64,000 nt of DNA from Paenibacillus polysaccharolyticus (GTDB taxonomy: Bacteria > Bacillota > Bacilli > Paenibacillales > Paenibacillaceae). Positions within the stretch are counted from its first letter, which is position 1; every line of letters starts with the position of its first letter. Of this stretch, positions 1-8,140 are shown piece after piece. Location: assembly GCF_900102085.1 (NCBI RefSeq), contig NZ_FMVM01000010.1, positions 186,001-250,000 of the forward strand, read 5' to 3'. The notes under the pieces are model-generated. The model had not been told where the DNA came from. It saw only the letters and a list, made by a program, of their open reading frames with translations, and ran no database searches. Position numbers and translations under genes: made by a program.

Positions 1-261
1 TGCAAGTCTTGCAGTGATTTCGGGATTAATCGAATTCAAATGAAAGACATCTCCTTCGTATGTGTGATAAAGCTCTACATTCGACGCGGATCAGGGTCCT
101 ACCTGCCTGAAGTAAATTGCTGATTTTAACGGATGTTAGAAGAGACTTAAGGCTGGATCATTTGGAGACGTTATAACCGCTGTGGTAGAGTAAGAAGAAC
201 GTTATAATGATTTTTCTGCAATTGAACATAAAGAGCGGCTTAGGCAGGCAGGGGGAAAACG
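1..261. other. Left-edge intergenic region with lspA promoter
   Basis: No complete gene is visible. A TATAAT hexamer at 203-208 is a good -10 box for the downstream lspA-like gene, but the -35 region is poor. The word ACGTTATAA occurs twice, at 168-176 and 199-207, as a direct repeat 31 bp apart, the second copy overlapping the -10, so it could bind a regulator. On the minus strand a short stretch near 1-85 reads as plausible protein (LNSINPEITARL) but is closed by a stop upstream and runs off the edge. Confidence 0.4.
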
Positions 262-744
262 ATGTTGTTTTATTTTATCGCGTTGCTGGTTACGCTTGTG
301 GATCAGGGTACTAAAATTGCAGTTCGGATGTATATGGAGGTTGGCGAAGTGATGCGGCTTGGGGATTCAGGGATGCAGCTGCAACATTACGAAAATAGCG
401 GTATGGCCGGAAGCATGTTTCAAGGGAATGCACGTTTATTCGGGGTCATTGCCGTGCTGTTTATCGTAGGTATGCTCTATTATCGGCGCAAAGGTGAGAT
501 ACGGGGATTCTGGATGCAGGCCGGGGCAGGTTTCATGGTCGGCGGTGCACTCGGCAACGCCATAGATCGCTTTGTATATGCTCGTGTGACGGACTTTCTG
601 GTGTTTCCGTCGGGGCGGGGCATATTGAATCTGGCGGATGTGGCGATTAACATCGGTGTGGTAATGATCATCATCGGCATGCTGATTCGTGCCTATCAGA
701 GGTATCGGGAGAAACGTCTACGTAATGCGCTGCCTAAAGGGTAA
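262..744 (+). CDS. lspA: Signal peptidase II (lipoprotein signal peptidase)
   Basis: This 160-residue membrane protease is predicted to cleave signal peptides from prolipoproteins at the lipid-modified cysteine. The family landmarks are all present: DQGTK near residue 14, a GGALGNAIDR block with Asp102, and VTDF followed by NLADVAIN with Asp126; the last two aspartates fit the catalytic dyad. About four hydrophobic segments and the length are normal for LspA. The NxGxAFG-type segment is looser than usual (ENSGMAGSMF), so this may be a secondary LspA paralogue. The ATG start follows a GGGGGAAAACG ribosome site. It stands alone, with its own promoter and a downstream hairpin; many lipoproteins in this window would be substrates. 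Confidence 0.9.
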   Translation: MLFYFIALLVTLVDQGTKIAVRMYMEVGEVMRLGDSGMQLQHYENSGMAGSMFQGNARLFGVIAVLFIVGMLYYRRKGEIRGFWMQAGAGFMVGGALGNAIDRFVYARVTDFLVFPSGRGILNLADVAINIGVVMIIIGMLIRAYQRYREKRLRNALPKG

Positions 745-797
745 CATTGATGGATATAAGCAATGATTGGTGACGAATGTTCTAATGTATGGTTGCA

Positions 798-836
798 AAA
801 GAGCCGAAGCAGAGGTTAGTCCTGTTTCGGCTCTTT
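798..836. terminator. Bidirectional rho-independent terminator
   Basis: An AAAGAGCCGAA arm at 798-808 pairs with TTCGGCTCTTT at 826-836. The stem lies between convergent genes and has T-rich sequence on the exit side for both strands. Confidence 0.75.
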
Positions 837-860
837 GTTATGGCGACTTTTAAAAGGGAT

Positions 861-1529
861 TTAGTCATTCAATTTAGATAATTCTGCATCAAGATCGGCT
901 AGTTTTGCAGACGAGGTGGTCAGATCCTTTTGTATGTATAGCCGGGTCATGATTGCCTCCTCGTTTGACAATTGAGCGAAATTTTCATTGATATATTTTT
1001 TATAAATGGCTGTATTTAATTGAACGATTTCATTTGCAAGTTTTAGACTCTTATCTAAGCTAGCAGTTACAACTAAGTCAGAAGCTAGTTCGCTTTGCAA
1101 AAGAAGTTTTTCAAACATAGCTTTGCTTGAATTAAAGTAGATAAAACCAGGAAGATAATTAAGAGTAATAGGTTCATTCTTGTCCAGAGAAAAAGCCTCT
1201 TTCCCATCAGGAGAGTTATAGATCAGCACATAGTTTGCATATTGAATCTGATTTTGATTTAACTGTTCATAGCTCTTGTATAACAATAATAATTCCTCTT
1301 TACTAATCTTCTTTTTATCTATAGCGCTCTGCAAAGTTGACAAGATTGAATCTGAAGTGGAAAGAATGCTGCGTTCGTAATCTGACAGCACCTGACTGTA
1401 TTGTTGATTTAAATAATCTTTTAGTCTTCCATTACTTGAACTATACCCAACAACATTTGCAACTAGAGAGGAGGCTAAAAGAGTAAGTGTTAAAATGATA
1501 ATCCAATTTTTTAGGCTCATTTTTTTCAT
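861..1529 (-). CDS. Unknown AT-rich protein with N-terminal membrane anchor
   Basis: I do not recognise this 222-residue protein. Residues 1-30 form a short basic tip (MKKMSLK) and one hydrophobic segment without a convincing lipobox, so it is probably an anchored extracytoplasmic protein or carries an uncleaved signal. The rest is polar, Leu/Lys/Ser-rich and looks helical, resembling the sensory part of a chemoreceptor or kinase without any output domain. An AAGGAG sequence lies 11 nt before the ATG. The DNA is visibly more AT-rich than its neighbours, which suggests recent acquisition or relaxed selection. It is monocistronic and convergent with the lspA-like gene. Confidence 0.7.
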   Translation of the reverse strand: MKKMSLKNWIIILTLTLLASSLVANVVGYSSSNGRLKDYLNQQYSQVLSDYERSILSTSDSILSTLQSAIDKKKISKEELLLLYKSYEQLNQNQIQYANYVLIYNSPDGKEAFSLDKNEPITLNYLPGFIYFNSSKAMFEKLLLQSELASDLVVTASLDKSLKLANEIVQLNTAIYKKYINENFAQLSNEEAIMTRLYIQKDLTTSSAKLADLDAELSKLND

Positions 1530-1955
1530 AAGTTAAGAATCTCCTTAGAAAGTTAGGTATTTGATATCATTTTTCATATTGTCTATCATAATAGAATATT
1601 TCATAATATTATATATAATTACATATTAAGGAGTTTCGTGGGGGGTGGATCTTCCATTGCTCCATGTCCTCCTCTTATCATGTTCTAATCTATTAAAGAT
1701 CAGTTGAAATCCATTGATCCCCAAATAAAACTATGTTATCTTGAATGAGTTAATTTAATCGATAAACAAAGGTTGATCCGCTAAGAGGAAAAGAAACATA
1801 AGAGAGTTTAATTTGTCGGCTCTTTTGCAAGCGCTTCAATATAACCTTAACAGAATAACGTAGATGAATCCGGCATCGAGTGTATCCCGTTATGTAACAT
1901 ACGGGCGTGAGATGGTGGTTTCTTTTACATGCAGAAAGAGGAGGACGTCTAGATA
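1530..1955. other. Divergent intergenic region, very AT-rich on the left
   Basis: This 426-bp gap separates the AT-rich unknown gene (minus) from the sensor kinase (plus). 1555-1630 is almost pure A/T. I find no supported gene. A CRE-like word lies at 1825-1839. Confidence 0.4.
1825..1839. promoter_or_regulatory. Possible CcpA (CRE-like) site
   Basis: TTGCAAGCGCTTCAA is near-palindromic with a central GCGC, like catabolite-responsive elements, but it is one base short of the usual spacing. It lies about 120 bp upstream of the YesM-like kinase gene. A better CRE match lies before the transporter operon at 4619-4632. Confidence 0.3.
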
Positions 1956-3722
1956 GTGCAGCGGAAAACAAGGCATTTTAACTCGCTTCGTAATCAGATC
2001 TTTGTCGGTTTTGTAATGGTCATGCTCATAGTCCTGCTGCTCGCAGGCATTACAGCCTATGACCGTGTGGCGGCTTTGTTGAAAAACAATGCCGAGAAGC
2101 ATATCCACCAGACCGCGGTACAGGCCAGTGGCAGGTTGGATGCACTGATTGCACAGGTGAATTCCCTGACCGCTCAGGTTGCAGATGATGCTTATGTGCA
2201 ACGTCTGCTGAATGAAGAGAAGCGAGGGCAGAAGGCGAGTTTTAATCAGCGGCAGGCGCTACTGCAGATTGCAGGTAGTTACCAATCCTTCATTAATGGT
2301 GCGCAGAGCATGGAAATCTACACGACAGATTATAGCCGTATCTTTCCGATGGATGATCGTTCATTAAGTCATAGGCTGGAGCGGAACTGGATTGTCAAAG
2401 CGGACGAGGGTAAGGGTCGACTGGTGTGGGCTGGCTCCGATCCCGACGATCCGAGCATTCTTCTGGCTGTTCGGCGAATCAGTCTGCTGGAACGTTCCTT
2501 TGAGCACGGGGGATACGTGGTTGTACGTATGCAACGCAGTTTTTTTCAACTGAATGATTCGGTTGGGGCAGACGGCTCCCAGGATTCAATCATGCTGCTG
2601 GACGTTGACGGTGAAGTGGTGACCTCTAATTTGGATGTGCATCTCGATCCTCAGGCAGTGATGAACAGTGAATCGGTTGTTCAGAATGGCAAAGAATCTT
2701 ATATCGTGGTGAAGCAACGATCTGAGTTAACCGGCTGGACACTGGCTGTACTGACACCACTACGAGAGACTACCGAAGGAGTGTCAATCCTGAGAACGGC
2801 ATTGCTTGTATCGGGAATTATCGGCGTTGTGCTTTTCTTAGTCATGTCCTTCTTCCTCTCCACGATGATTACCCGTCCACTAATCCGGCTGATGCGGGCG
2901 ATGCGCGGGGCACAACCGGGGGCAATGAGACCTAACCTCATGGTGAGTTCTACCTTGGAGATCAATGAGTTGAACGAGGTGTATAACCAGATGGTCTACA
3001 GGCAGAATGAATTGACGCAGGTGGTGCATGAGAAAGAGGTCATGCAGTCTCGGGCTGAGATGAAGGCACTACAATCCCAGATCAACCCTCATTTTCTGTT
3101 CAATACATTAGAAGCGTTCTACTGGTCACTGGATGAAAAAGGAGAGGAGGAGATGGCGCGTATGGTTATCGCGATGTCTCGGTTATTTCGCTACATCATT
3201 TCCAGCCCCCATCAGGATGAATGGGTTACGCTGGCGGACGAGCTTGAACATGTAGAACGGTATCTGAACATTATGCAGATGAGGCTGGGTGATAGGATGC
3301 AGTGGGAGATCAGGATGAGCGAGGAGTTGCGCAGCACGCCGATGCCTAAGCTGTTGATTCAGCCGCTTGTGGAGAATGCCGTTCTGTACGGCATCGAGAA
3401 TACGTTAAAACCTGGAATGGTAAAGATCAGCGTACAACCTTCATCGATAACAGATATCGTGTGTGTGGAGGTGCGCGATAATGGACCAGGAATAAACGAG
3501 GAACGTCTTCAGAATATTAAACAGGCACTAAATGGTGGTGAGCCCGTAGCTCCCGGAAGAGGAGCAGGTGTCGGGTTGATTAATGTACATCAACGTCTCG
3601 GGCTTTATTTTGGCGATCAGCTCGCTGAGCAGGCCAAACTTACGGTCGAGAGCGGAGTTGGTAAAGGAACAGTGATCCGGTTCGGCATTCCGAGGGGAAC
3701 GGAGGCTAGACATGATTCATGA
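1956..3722 (+). CDS. YesM-type sensor histidine kinase
   Basis: A 588-residue membrane kinase predicted to sense a sugar-related signal outside the cell and phosphorylate the regulator encoded next. Order of parts: TM1 about 14-34, an extracytoplasmic Cache-like domain 35-278, TM2 about 280-303, HAMP 303-360, the His_kinase block with QINPHFLFNTL (phosphoacceptor His379), then an HATPase domain with LVENAVLYG (Asn474) and DNGPGI. This NPHF arrangement defines the LytS/YesM class rather than HisKA kinases. The start is GTG, preceded by AGAAAGAGGAGG. The 3' end overlaps the response regulator by 11 nt, so the pair is translationally coupled. Confidence 0.95.
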   Translation: MQRKTRHFNSLRNQIFVGFVMVMLIVLLLAGITAYDRVAALLKNNAEKHIHQTAVQASGRLDALIAQVNSLTAQVADDAYVQRLLNEEKRGQKASFNQRQALLQIAGSYQSFINGAQSMEIYTTDYSRIFPMDDRSLSHRLERNWIVKADEGKGRLVWAGSDPDDPSILLAVRRISLLERSFEHGGYVVVRMQRSFFQLNDSVGADGSQDSIMLLDVDGEVVTSNLDVHLDPQAVMNSESVVQNGKESYIVVKQRSELTGWTLAVLTPLRETTEGVSILRTALLVSGIIGVVLFLVMSFFLSTMITRPLIRLMRAMRGAQPGAMRPNLMVSSTLEINELNEVYNQMVYRQNELTQVVHEKEVMQSRAEMKALQSQINPHFLFNTLEAFYWSLDEKGEEEMARMVIAMSRLFRYIISSPHQDEWVTLADELEHVERYLNIMQMRLGDRMQWEIRMSEELRSTPMPKLLIQPLVENAVLYGIENTLKPGMVKISVQPSSITDIVCVEVRDNGPGINEERLQNIKQALNGGEPVAPGRGAGVGLINVHQRLGLYFGDQLAEQAKLTVESGVGKGTVIRFGIPRGTEARHDS

Positions 3723-4500
3723 AAAAACGATTTTGATTGTGGACGACGAGCCACGTACAAGAGAAGGTATACGCAAAACACTTGAAATATGGTCTGCCGG
3801 GAAGAATCGGATTCAGACGGTTGCGAGTGGTGTGGAGGCCAGAGAGTGGCTTGCAAGCCAGCCGGCTGACCTGTTGATTACGGATGTACGCATGCCGGAG
3901 TTGTCTGGCTTGTCTCTGGTGGAAGCTATTCAACATTTTCCTGGCAAACCAGCGGTGCTGATCATGTCAGGATACGCAGACTTCAATTATGCGCAGCAAG
4001 CGATTAAGCTGGGTGTGGTGGATTACTTGCTCAAGCCGATTGATAAAGAGCAGCTGCTTCAGACGGTACAGAAGGCACTTTTTCTTCATGAGCAGCAACG
4101 ACGTATCCAAGCGATGCAAGACATCGTTGACCCGAAGCTGGTAGACATCCGGGAACGGAGAGAGCAACAGGATAATACACCGATTGGAGAAGCTTTGGCA
4201 TATATTGAGACACATCTGGGTGAACCGATGACGATGCGTGAGCTTGCCGATTCCCTGCACCTGAATTCCAGTTATTTCAGTGTGCTGTTCAAAGAACAAG
4301 TTGGGCTGAATTTCAGCGAATATCTCATGCGCAAACGGGTACAGCGAGCAAAGGAGTTGTTAGTGCAGACGAACCTGCCCATCTCCGAAATTGCGGAGAG
4401 AGTAGGCTATCAGACCGATAAATATTTTATCAAAGTATTCAAAAGCCTGGAGAATATCAGTCCGAGTAAATATCGTCACTCTGTGAACGAAAAGGATTAA
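3712..4500 (+). CDS. YesN-type response regulator (REC-AraC)
   Basis: A 262-residue regulator, partner of the overlapping kinase. The receiver domain (1-120) has the acidic pair Asp11/Asp12, phosphoacceptor Asp58 in TDVRMPE and Lys108 in LLKPI. A short linker leads to an AraC-type pair of helix-turn-helix units at about 160-258 (ELADSLHLNSSYFSVLFKEQ; ISEIAERVGY). It is about half the size of B. subtilis YesN because the long middle region is missing, as in many Paenibacillus relatives. The expected target is the sugar ABC operon that starts 165 nt downstream. Confidence 0.93.
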   Translation: MIHEKTILIVDDEPRTREGIRKTLEIWSAGKNRIQTVASGVEAREWLASQPADLLITDVRMPELSGLSLVEAIQHFPGKPAVLIMSGYADFNYAQQAIKLGVVDYLLKPIDKEQLLQTVQKALFLHEQQRRIQAMQDIVDPKLVDIRERREQQDNTPIGEALAYIETHLGEPMTMRELADSLHLNSSYFSVLFKEQVGLNFSEYLMRKRVQRAKELLVQTNLPISEIAERVGYQTDKYFIKVFKSLENISPSKYRHSVNEKD

Positions 4501-4618
4501 CAGATGGAATTAAGCAGAGTTCACTCTTTCAACAAAAAGGGAATGAATACTCAAAATAGTGGAGTTTTTCCAAATCATTCTACCCTTATAGGCGGATGAT
4601 GCCCATGCTACACTTTTA

Positions 4619-4632
4619 TTAAAGCGGTTACA
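4619..4632. promoter_or_regulatory. CcpA-binding CRE-like site before sugar ABC operon
   Basis: TTAAAGCGGTTACA matches the consensus TGWAANCGNTNWCA except for the second base. It lies 34 nt before the start codon and just after TGCTACACT (4604-4612), a plausible extended -10, so bound CcpA would block transcription. This fits repression of a sugar transporter by preferred carbon sources. Confidence 0.55.
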
Positions 4633-4665
4633 AAAACCGAAATTCCACTATTGGGGGTTGGAAAT

Positions 4666-6003
4666 ATGAAAAGAAAGACACTGGCTATGATCCTGTCATG
4701 GACGCTGATTCTGGCTGTCATTTTGTCTGGATGCAACAATGCAGGTTCCGGGGCGGGCAATGATTCCGGTAGTAATGAAGGCGGCGGTGACAGTGGCGGA
4801 GATGGCAAGGTTACTCTGAAATTCATGCATCTATGGCCTGCAGGCAGCTCCGCACAACAGAACAAGCTGGTCAACGATATTATCCAGCAGTATCAGACCG
4901 ATAACCCAAATGTGACGATCAAGCAGGAAGTGCTGGAGAATGAACAATACAAAAACAAACTGAAAATTCTGTCTGCTTCCAATGAACTTCCCGATGTGGG
5001 CGTAACCTGGGCTGCGGGATTCCTGGAGCCTTATGTGAAGGGTAACCTGTTTGCACCACTCGATGATTTGCTTAAAGGGGATCTGGGCGAGAAGTTTATC
5101 GCCGGAACGACCGAGGCTTACGCGGTAGACGGTAAAACGTATGCACTGCCGATTGAGCTGAATATCTCTCCTATTTATTACAACAAAACGATATTTGAAA
5201 AATATAATTTGCAGACACCAGCCACCTATGATGAATTCCTGAACGTGGTGAAGACGCTGACCGATAACGGTGAAGTGCCGATTGCACTGGGGAACAAGGA
5301 CCGCTGGACGGGGTCACTCTGGTACATGTACCTGGCGAATCGTGTGGGCGGGGATGCATTGGAGAAAGCCATTAACGGCTCCGGTAAGTTTGATGATCCG
5401 GCACTGACACAGGCTGCGGCTGAAGTGCAGAAGCTGGTGGATATGAATGCATTCAACAAAGGTTTTAACGGCTTGTCCAACGATGAGGGCAAATCCGAAT
5501 TCATGAATGAAAAAGCGGCTATGTATCTGATGGGAACGTGGGAATTGCCAAACTTTACAACGAACCCGGACATTCCGCAGGACTTCAAGGATAAGGTTGG
5601 ATTTTTCAAATTCCCGACGATTGACGGCGGCAAAGGCGACATTAACAGCTGGGTAGGCGGACCGGGCGTAGGATTGTTTGCGGCTCAGAACTCGAAAGTG
5701 AAGGACGAAGCGCAGAAATTCATTCAATACTTTGTGGGAAAATGGGGCGAAAGCTCGGTGACTGAAGCTGGAGTCATTCCAGCAACTAAAGTGGATACCG
5801 CTGCTGTACAGCTGCCACAACTATACATCGATCTGCTGAACGAGCTGAATCAGGCGAGCAGCCTGACCCTCTTTGCAGATGTGCAGATGAAACCTGCTGC
5901 TGCTCAGGCGCATCTCGATATGATTCAGGCACTGTTTGGTAAAGCAGTAACACCGGAAGACTTTGTGAAGAATCATCAGGCTGCGATCGACAAAGGCAAC
6001 TGA
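4666..6003 (+). CDS. Sugar ABC transporter substrate-binding lipoprotein
   Basis: A CUT1-family (MalE/family 1) extracellular solute-binding protein of 445 residues. The N terminus has a basic start, a hydrophobic core and the lipobox ILSGC, so it is a lipoprotein. A Gly/Ser/Asn-rich linker follows, then the binding domain beginning VTLKFMHLWPAG. The ATG at 4666 is preferred over an in-frame TTG at 4651 because GGGGGTTGG lies between them as the ribosome site. Two permease genes follow; no ATPase gene is present, so a shared MsmX-type ATPase elsewhere must power it. The substrate cannot be read from the sequence; an oligosaccharide is likely. Confidence 0.93.
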   Translation: MKRKTLAMILSWTLILAVILSGCNNAGSGAGNDSGSNEGGGDSGGDGKVTLKFMHLWPAGSSAQQNKLVNDIIQQYQTDNPNVTIKQEVLENEQYKNKLKILSASNELPDVGVTWAAGFLEPYVKGNLFAPLDDLLKGDLGEKFIAGTTEAYAVDGKTYALPIELNISPIYYNKTIFEKYNLQTPATYDEFLNVVKTLTDNGEVPIALGNKDRWTGSLWYMYLANRVGGDALEKAINGSGKFDDPALTQAAAEVQKLVDMNAFNKGFNGLSNDEGKSEFMNEKAAMYLMGTWELPNFTTNPDIPQDFKDKVGFFKFPTIDGGKGDINSWVGGPGVGLFAAQNSKVKDEAQKFIQYFVGKWGESSVTEAGVIPATKVDTAAVQLPQLYIDLLNELNQASSLTLFADVQMKPAAAQAHLDMIQALFGKAVTPEDFVKNHQAAIDKGN

Positions 6004-6065
6004 TGTAGACCTCACCGACACGTACACCATATGAATGTTTGAACGCTTGAAGGGAGGAATACGTC

Positions 6066-6947
6066 TTGGACAAAGTCATGTCGAACCGCCTGGTGGCTGC
6101 GCTGTACGTGCTTCCTGCGCTGCTTCTGCTCCTGGTTCTGGTCTACATCCCCATTGTACTTACGGGCTATTACGGTTTGATGCAGTGGGATGGAATTGGG
6201 GCAATGACGTTTATAGGTTTGGATAACTACGCCAGATTGCTTCAGGACAGTACGTTCTGGCAGAGTGCGAATCATACCTTTTTATTAGCCTTGTTCTCTG
6301 CGCTGAGTCTCATCGGTTATCTGATGATTGCACTCGTGCTGTCAGGCAAGATCAAGGGTGCAAACTTTTTTCGCAAAATATATCTGATTCCAATGTTGCT
6401 GTCATCCGTTGCGATTGCCCAGTTATGGCTGAAGATCTATCACCCCAGTAATGGTGTACTGAACAGCTTTCTGGAAGCCATCGGATTTAGCAATCCGCCA
6501 GCCTGGCTGGCGGAGCCATCACTGGTGCTGTATGCATTGTTCGTTCCGATTCTGTGGCAGTATGCAGGTTTCTATATTTTGATCTATTACGCGGCACTCA
6601 AAAATATCCCTGAATCACTCATCGAGGCTGCGCGTATTGATGGTGCAAACCCGTGGCAGATTGCTTTCCGGATTAAGCTGCCGCTCATTACGGAAGTGAT
6701 TAAAGTGACCGTGGTGCTCGCCGTGGTTGGCTCACTGAAATATTTTGACCTCATCTATGTCATGACAGATGGCGGTCCGAATGGCTCCAGTGAAGTCATG
6801 GCCTCCTACATGTATCGTCAGGCGTTTCGCAGTTTTGACTTTGGATACGGCAGTGCGGTAGGTTTCTTCCTGCTTCTCATCTGTCTGGTTGTGACATGGT
6901 TACTGCGTAAGGCAACCGCATCCAAAGATACAATTCAATATTCCTGA
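6066..6947 (+). CDS. Sugar ABC transporter permease (first)
   Basis: A 293-residue inner-membrane permease of the CUT1 class (UgpA/LplB type) with six predicted hydrophobic segments. The EAA loop that docks the ATPase is present as EAARIDGANPWQIAFRIKLP near residues 188-207. The TTG start is supported by AGGGAGGAAT about 8 nt upstream. It lies 62 nt after the binding-protein gene and 31 nt before the second permease; the two permeases form a heterodimeric channel. Confidence 0.93.
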   Translation: MDKVMSNRLVAALYVLPALLLLLVLVYIPIVLTGYYGLMQWDGIGAMTFIGLDNYARLLQDSTFWQSANHTFLLALFSALSLIGYLMIALVLSGKIKGANFFRKIYLIPMLLSSVAIAQLWLKIYHPSNGVLNSFLEAIGFSNPPAWLAEPSLVLYALFVPILWQYAGFYILIYYAALKNIPESLIEAARIDGANPWQIAFRIKLPLITEVIKVTVVLAVVGSLKYFDLIYVMTDGGPNGSSEVMASYMYRQAFRSFDFGYGSAVGFFLLLICLVVTWLLRKATASKDTIQYS

Positions 6948-6978
6948 CGCTTACTTATAATGAAAGGAGGTCATCCCG

Positions 6979-7866
6979 TTGAAGATGGAACCGGCTGTTC
7001 GGTTACCCGTTGGCCCGGAGACAGGTCATAGCCCGGTATGGGCGAGAAGGCTTGGATACGTCCTGTTATATGTGCTTCTGTCTCTGGTGGCTTTGCTTCA
7101 GATTTTGCCTTTAGTGTGGTTGCTGTTATTTTCACTGAAAAATAATCAGGAAGTATTCGACATGGCTCCTTTTGCGCTCCCGGCTACGCCGCGTTGGGAG
7201 AACTATGTCAAGGTGTGGACGGAAGGCAATATCAGCTTATATTTTTTCAACAGTGTATGGATTACGGTCGTTTCAGTGGTGTTCACGGTGCTGTTTGCAA
7301 GTCTCGTCACCTTTGCGATCACACGCATGCGCTGGAAGGGACGTTCACTGGTGCTGGGACTGTTCATGGTGGGTCTGATGATCCCGGTACATTCTACGCT
7401 GATTCCGTTGTTCAGTCTGTTTCTGAAGTTAAATCTCACCGATCATCCGTTATCGGTCATACTCTCTTACATTGCATTTAATATGCCGATTACGATTATG
7501 ATTCTGCTGGGATTTTATTATGCGCTTCCGAGAGAGGTAGAAGAGGCCGCTGTGATGGATGGCTGCTCGGTGAACCGCATCTTCTTCCGCATTGTACTGC
7601 CTATGACGGCTTCGGTCATTGCAACAACCGCGATCATTAACATGATCTATGACTGGAATGAATTTATTTTTGTGAACACCTTCATTAGTTCGGATGCATA
7701 CAAAACGCTGACCGTCGGGGTTCAGAACTTTATTGGACAGTACACTACCGATTGGGGTGCCATTGGTGCAACGTTGATGATCAGCATTTTGCCGATTCTG
7801 ATTGCGTTCCTGGTGTTGAGTGAACGAATTGTCGAAGGGATTGCGGCTGGTTCGGTCAAAGGCTAA
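6979..7866 (+). CDS. Sugar ABC transporter permease (second)
   Basis: A 295-residue permease of the UgpE/YesQ type, the second half of the sugar channel. It has about six membrane segments and an EAA loop (EEAAVMDGCSVNRIFFRIVLP) near residues 190-210, and ends EGIAAGSVKG as is usual for the family. A full AAAGGAGG at 6963-6970 supports the TTG start. It is the last gene of the operon; a strong terminator follows. Confidence 0.93.
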   Translation: MKMEPAVRLPVGPETGHSPVWARRLGYVLLYVLLSLVALLQILPLVWLLLFSLKNNQEVFDMAPFALPATPRWENYVKVWTEGNISLYFFNSVWITVVSVVFTVLFASLVTFAITRMRWKGRSLVLGLFMVGLMIPVHSTLIPLFSLFLKLNLTDHPLSVILSYIAFNMPITIMILLGFYYALPREVEEAAVMDGCSVNRIFFRIVLPMTASVIATTAIINMIYDWNEFIFVNTFISSDAYKTLTVGVQNFIGQYTTDWGAIGATLMISILPILIAFLVLSERIVEGIAAGSVKG

Positions 7867-7911
7867 TTGCTTGCCAGTGCTTCCACTGATTATAAACGTA
7901 AGAGAATATAG

Positions 7912-7953
7912 CCCTCCCACTAATCGCTTAATACGCGTGCTGGGAGGGTTTTG
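7912..7953 (+). terminator. Rho-independent terminator of sugar ABC operon
   Basis: CCCTCCCA (7912-7919) pairs with TGGGAGGG (7941-7948), followed by TTTTGTT. Confidence 0.85.
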
Positions 7954-8140
7954 TTATGTCCTGGGGGCATCATCGAGCGCCACTCGAAAGGAGTAGCGAG
8001 ACGTGTTTTATGAAAACGGTATAATTCCTATTTCTGGAATTTCAAAAAACTTTCAATTATTTTCGCAAAACTACTGCATTTTCAAACCACCTGTGCTAAC
8101 ATACCCTATGAATTAAAGCAAACGTTGGAAAGGTGAGAAA

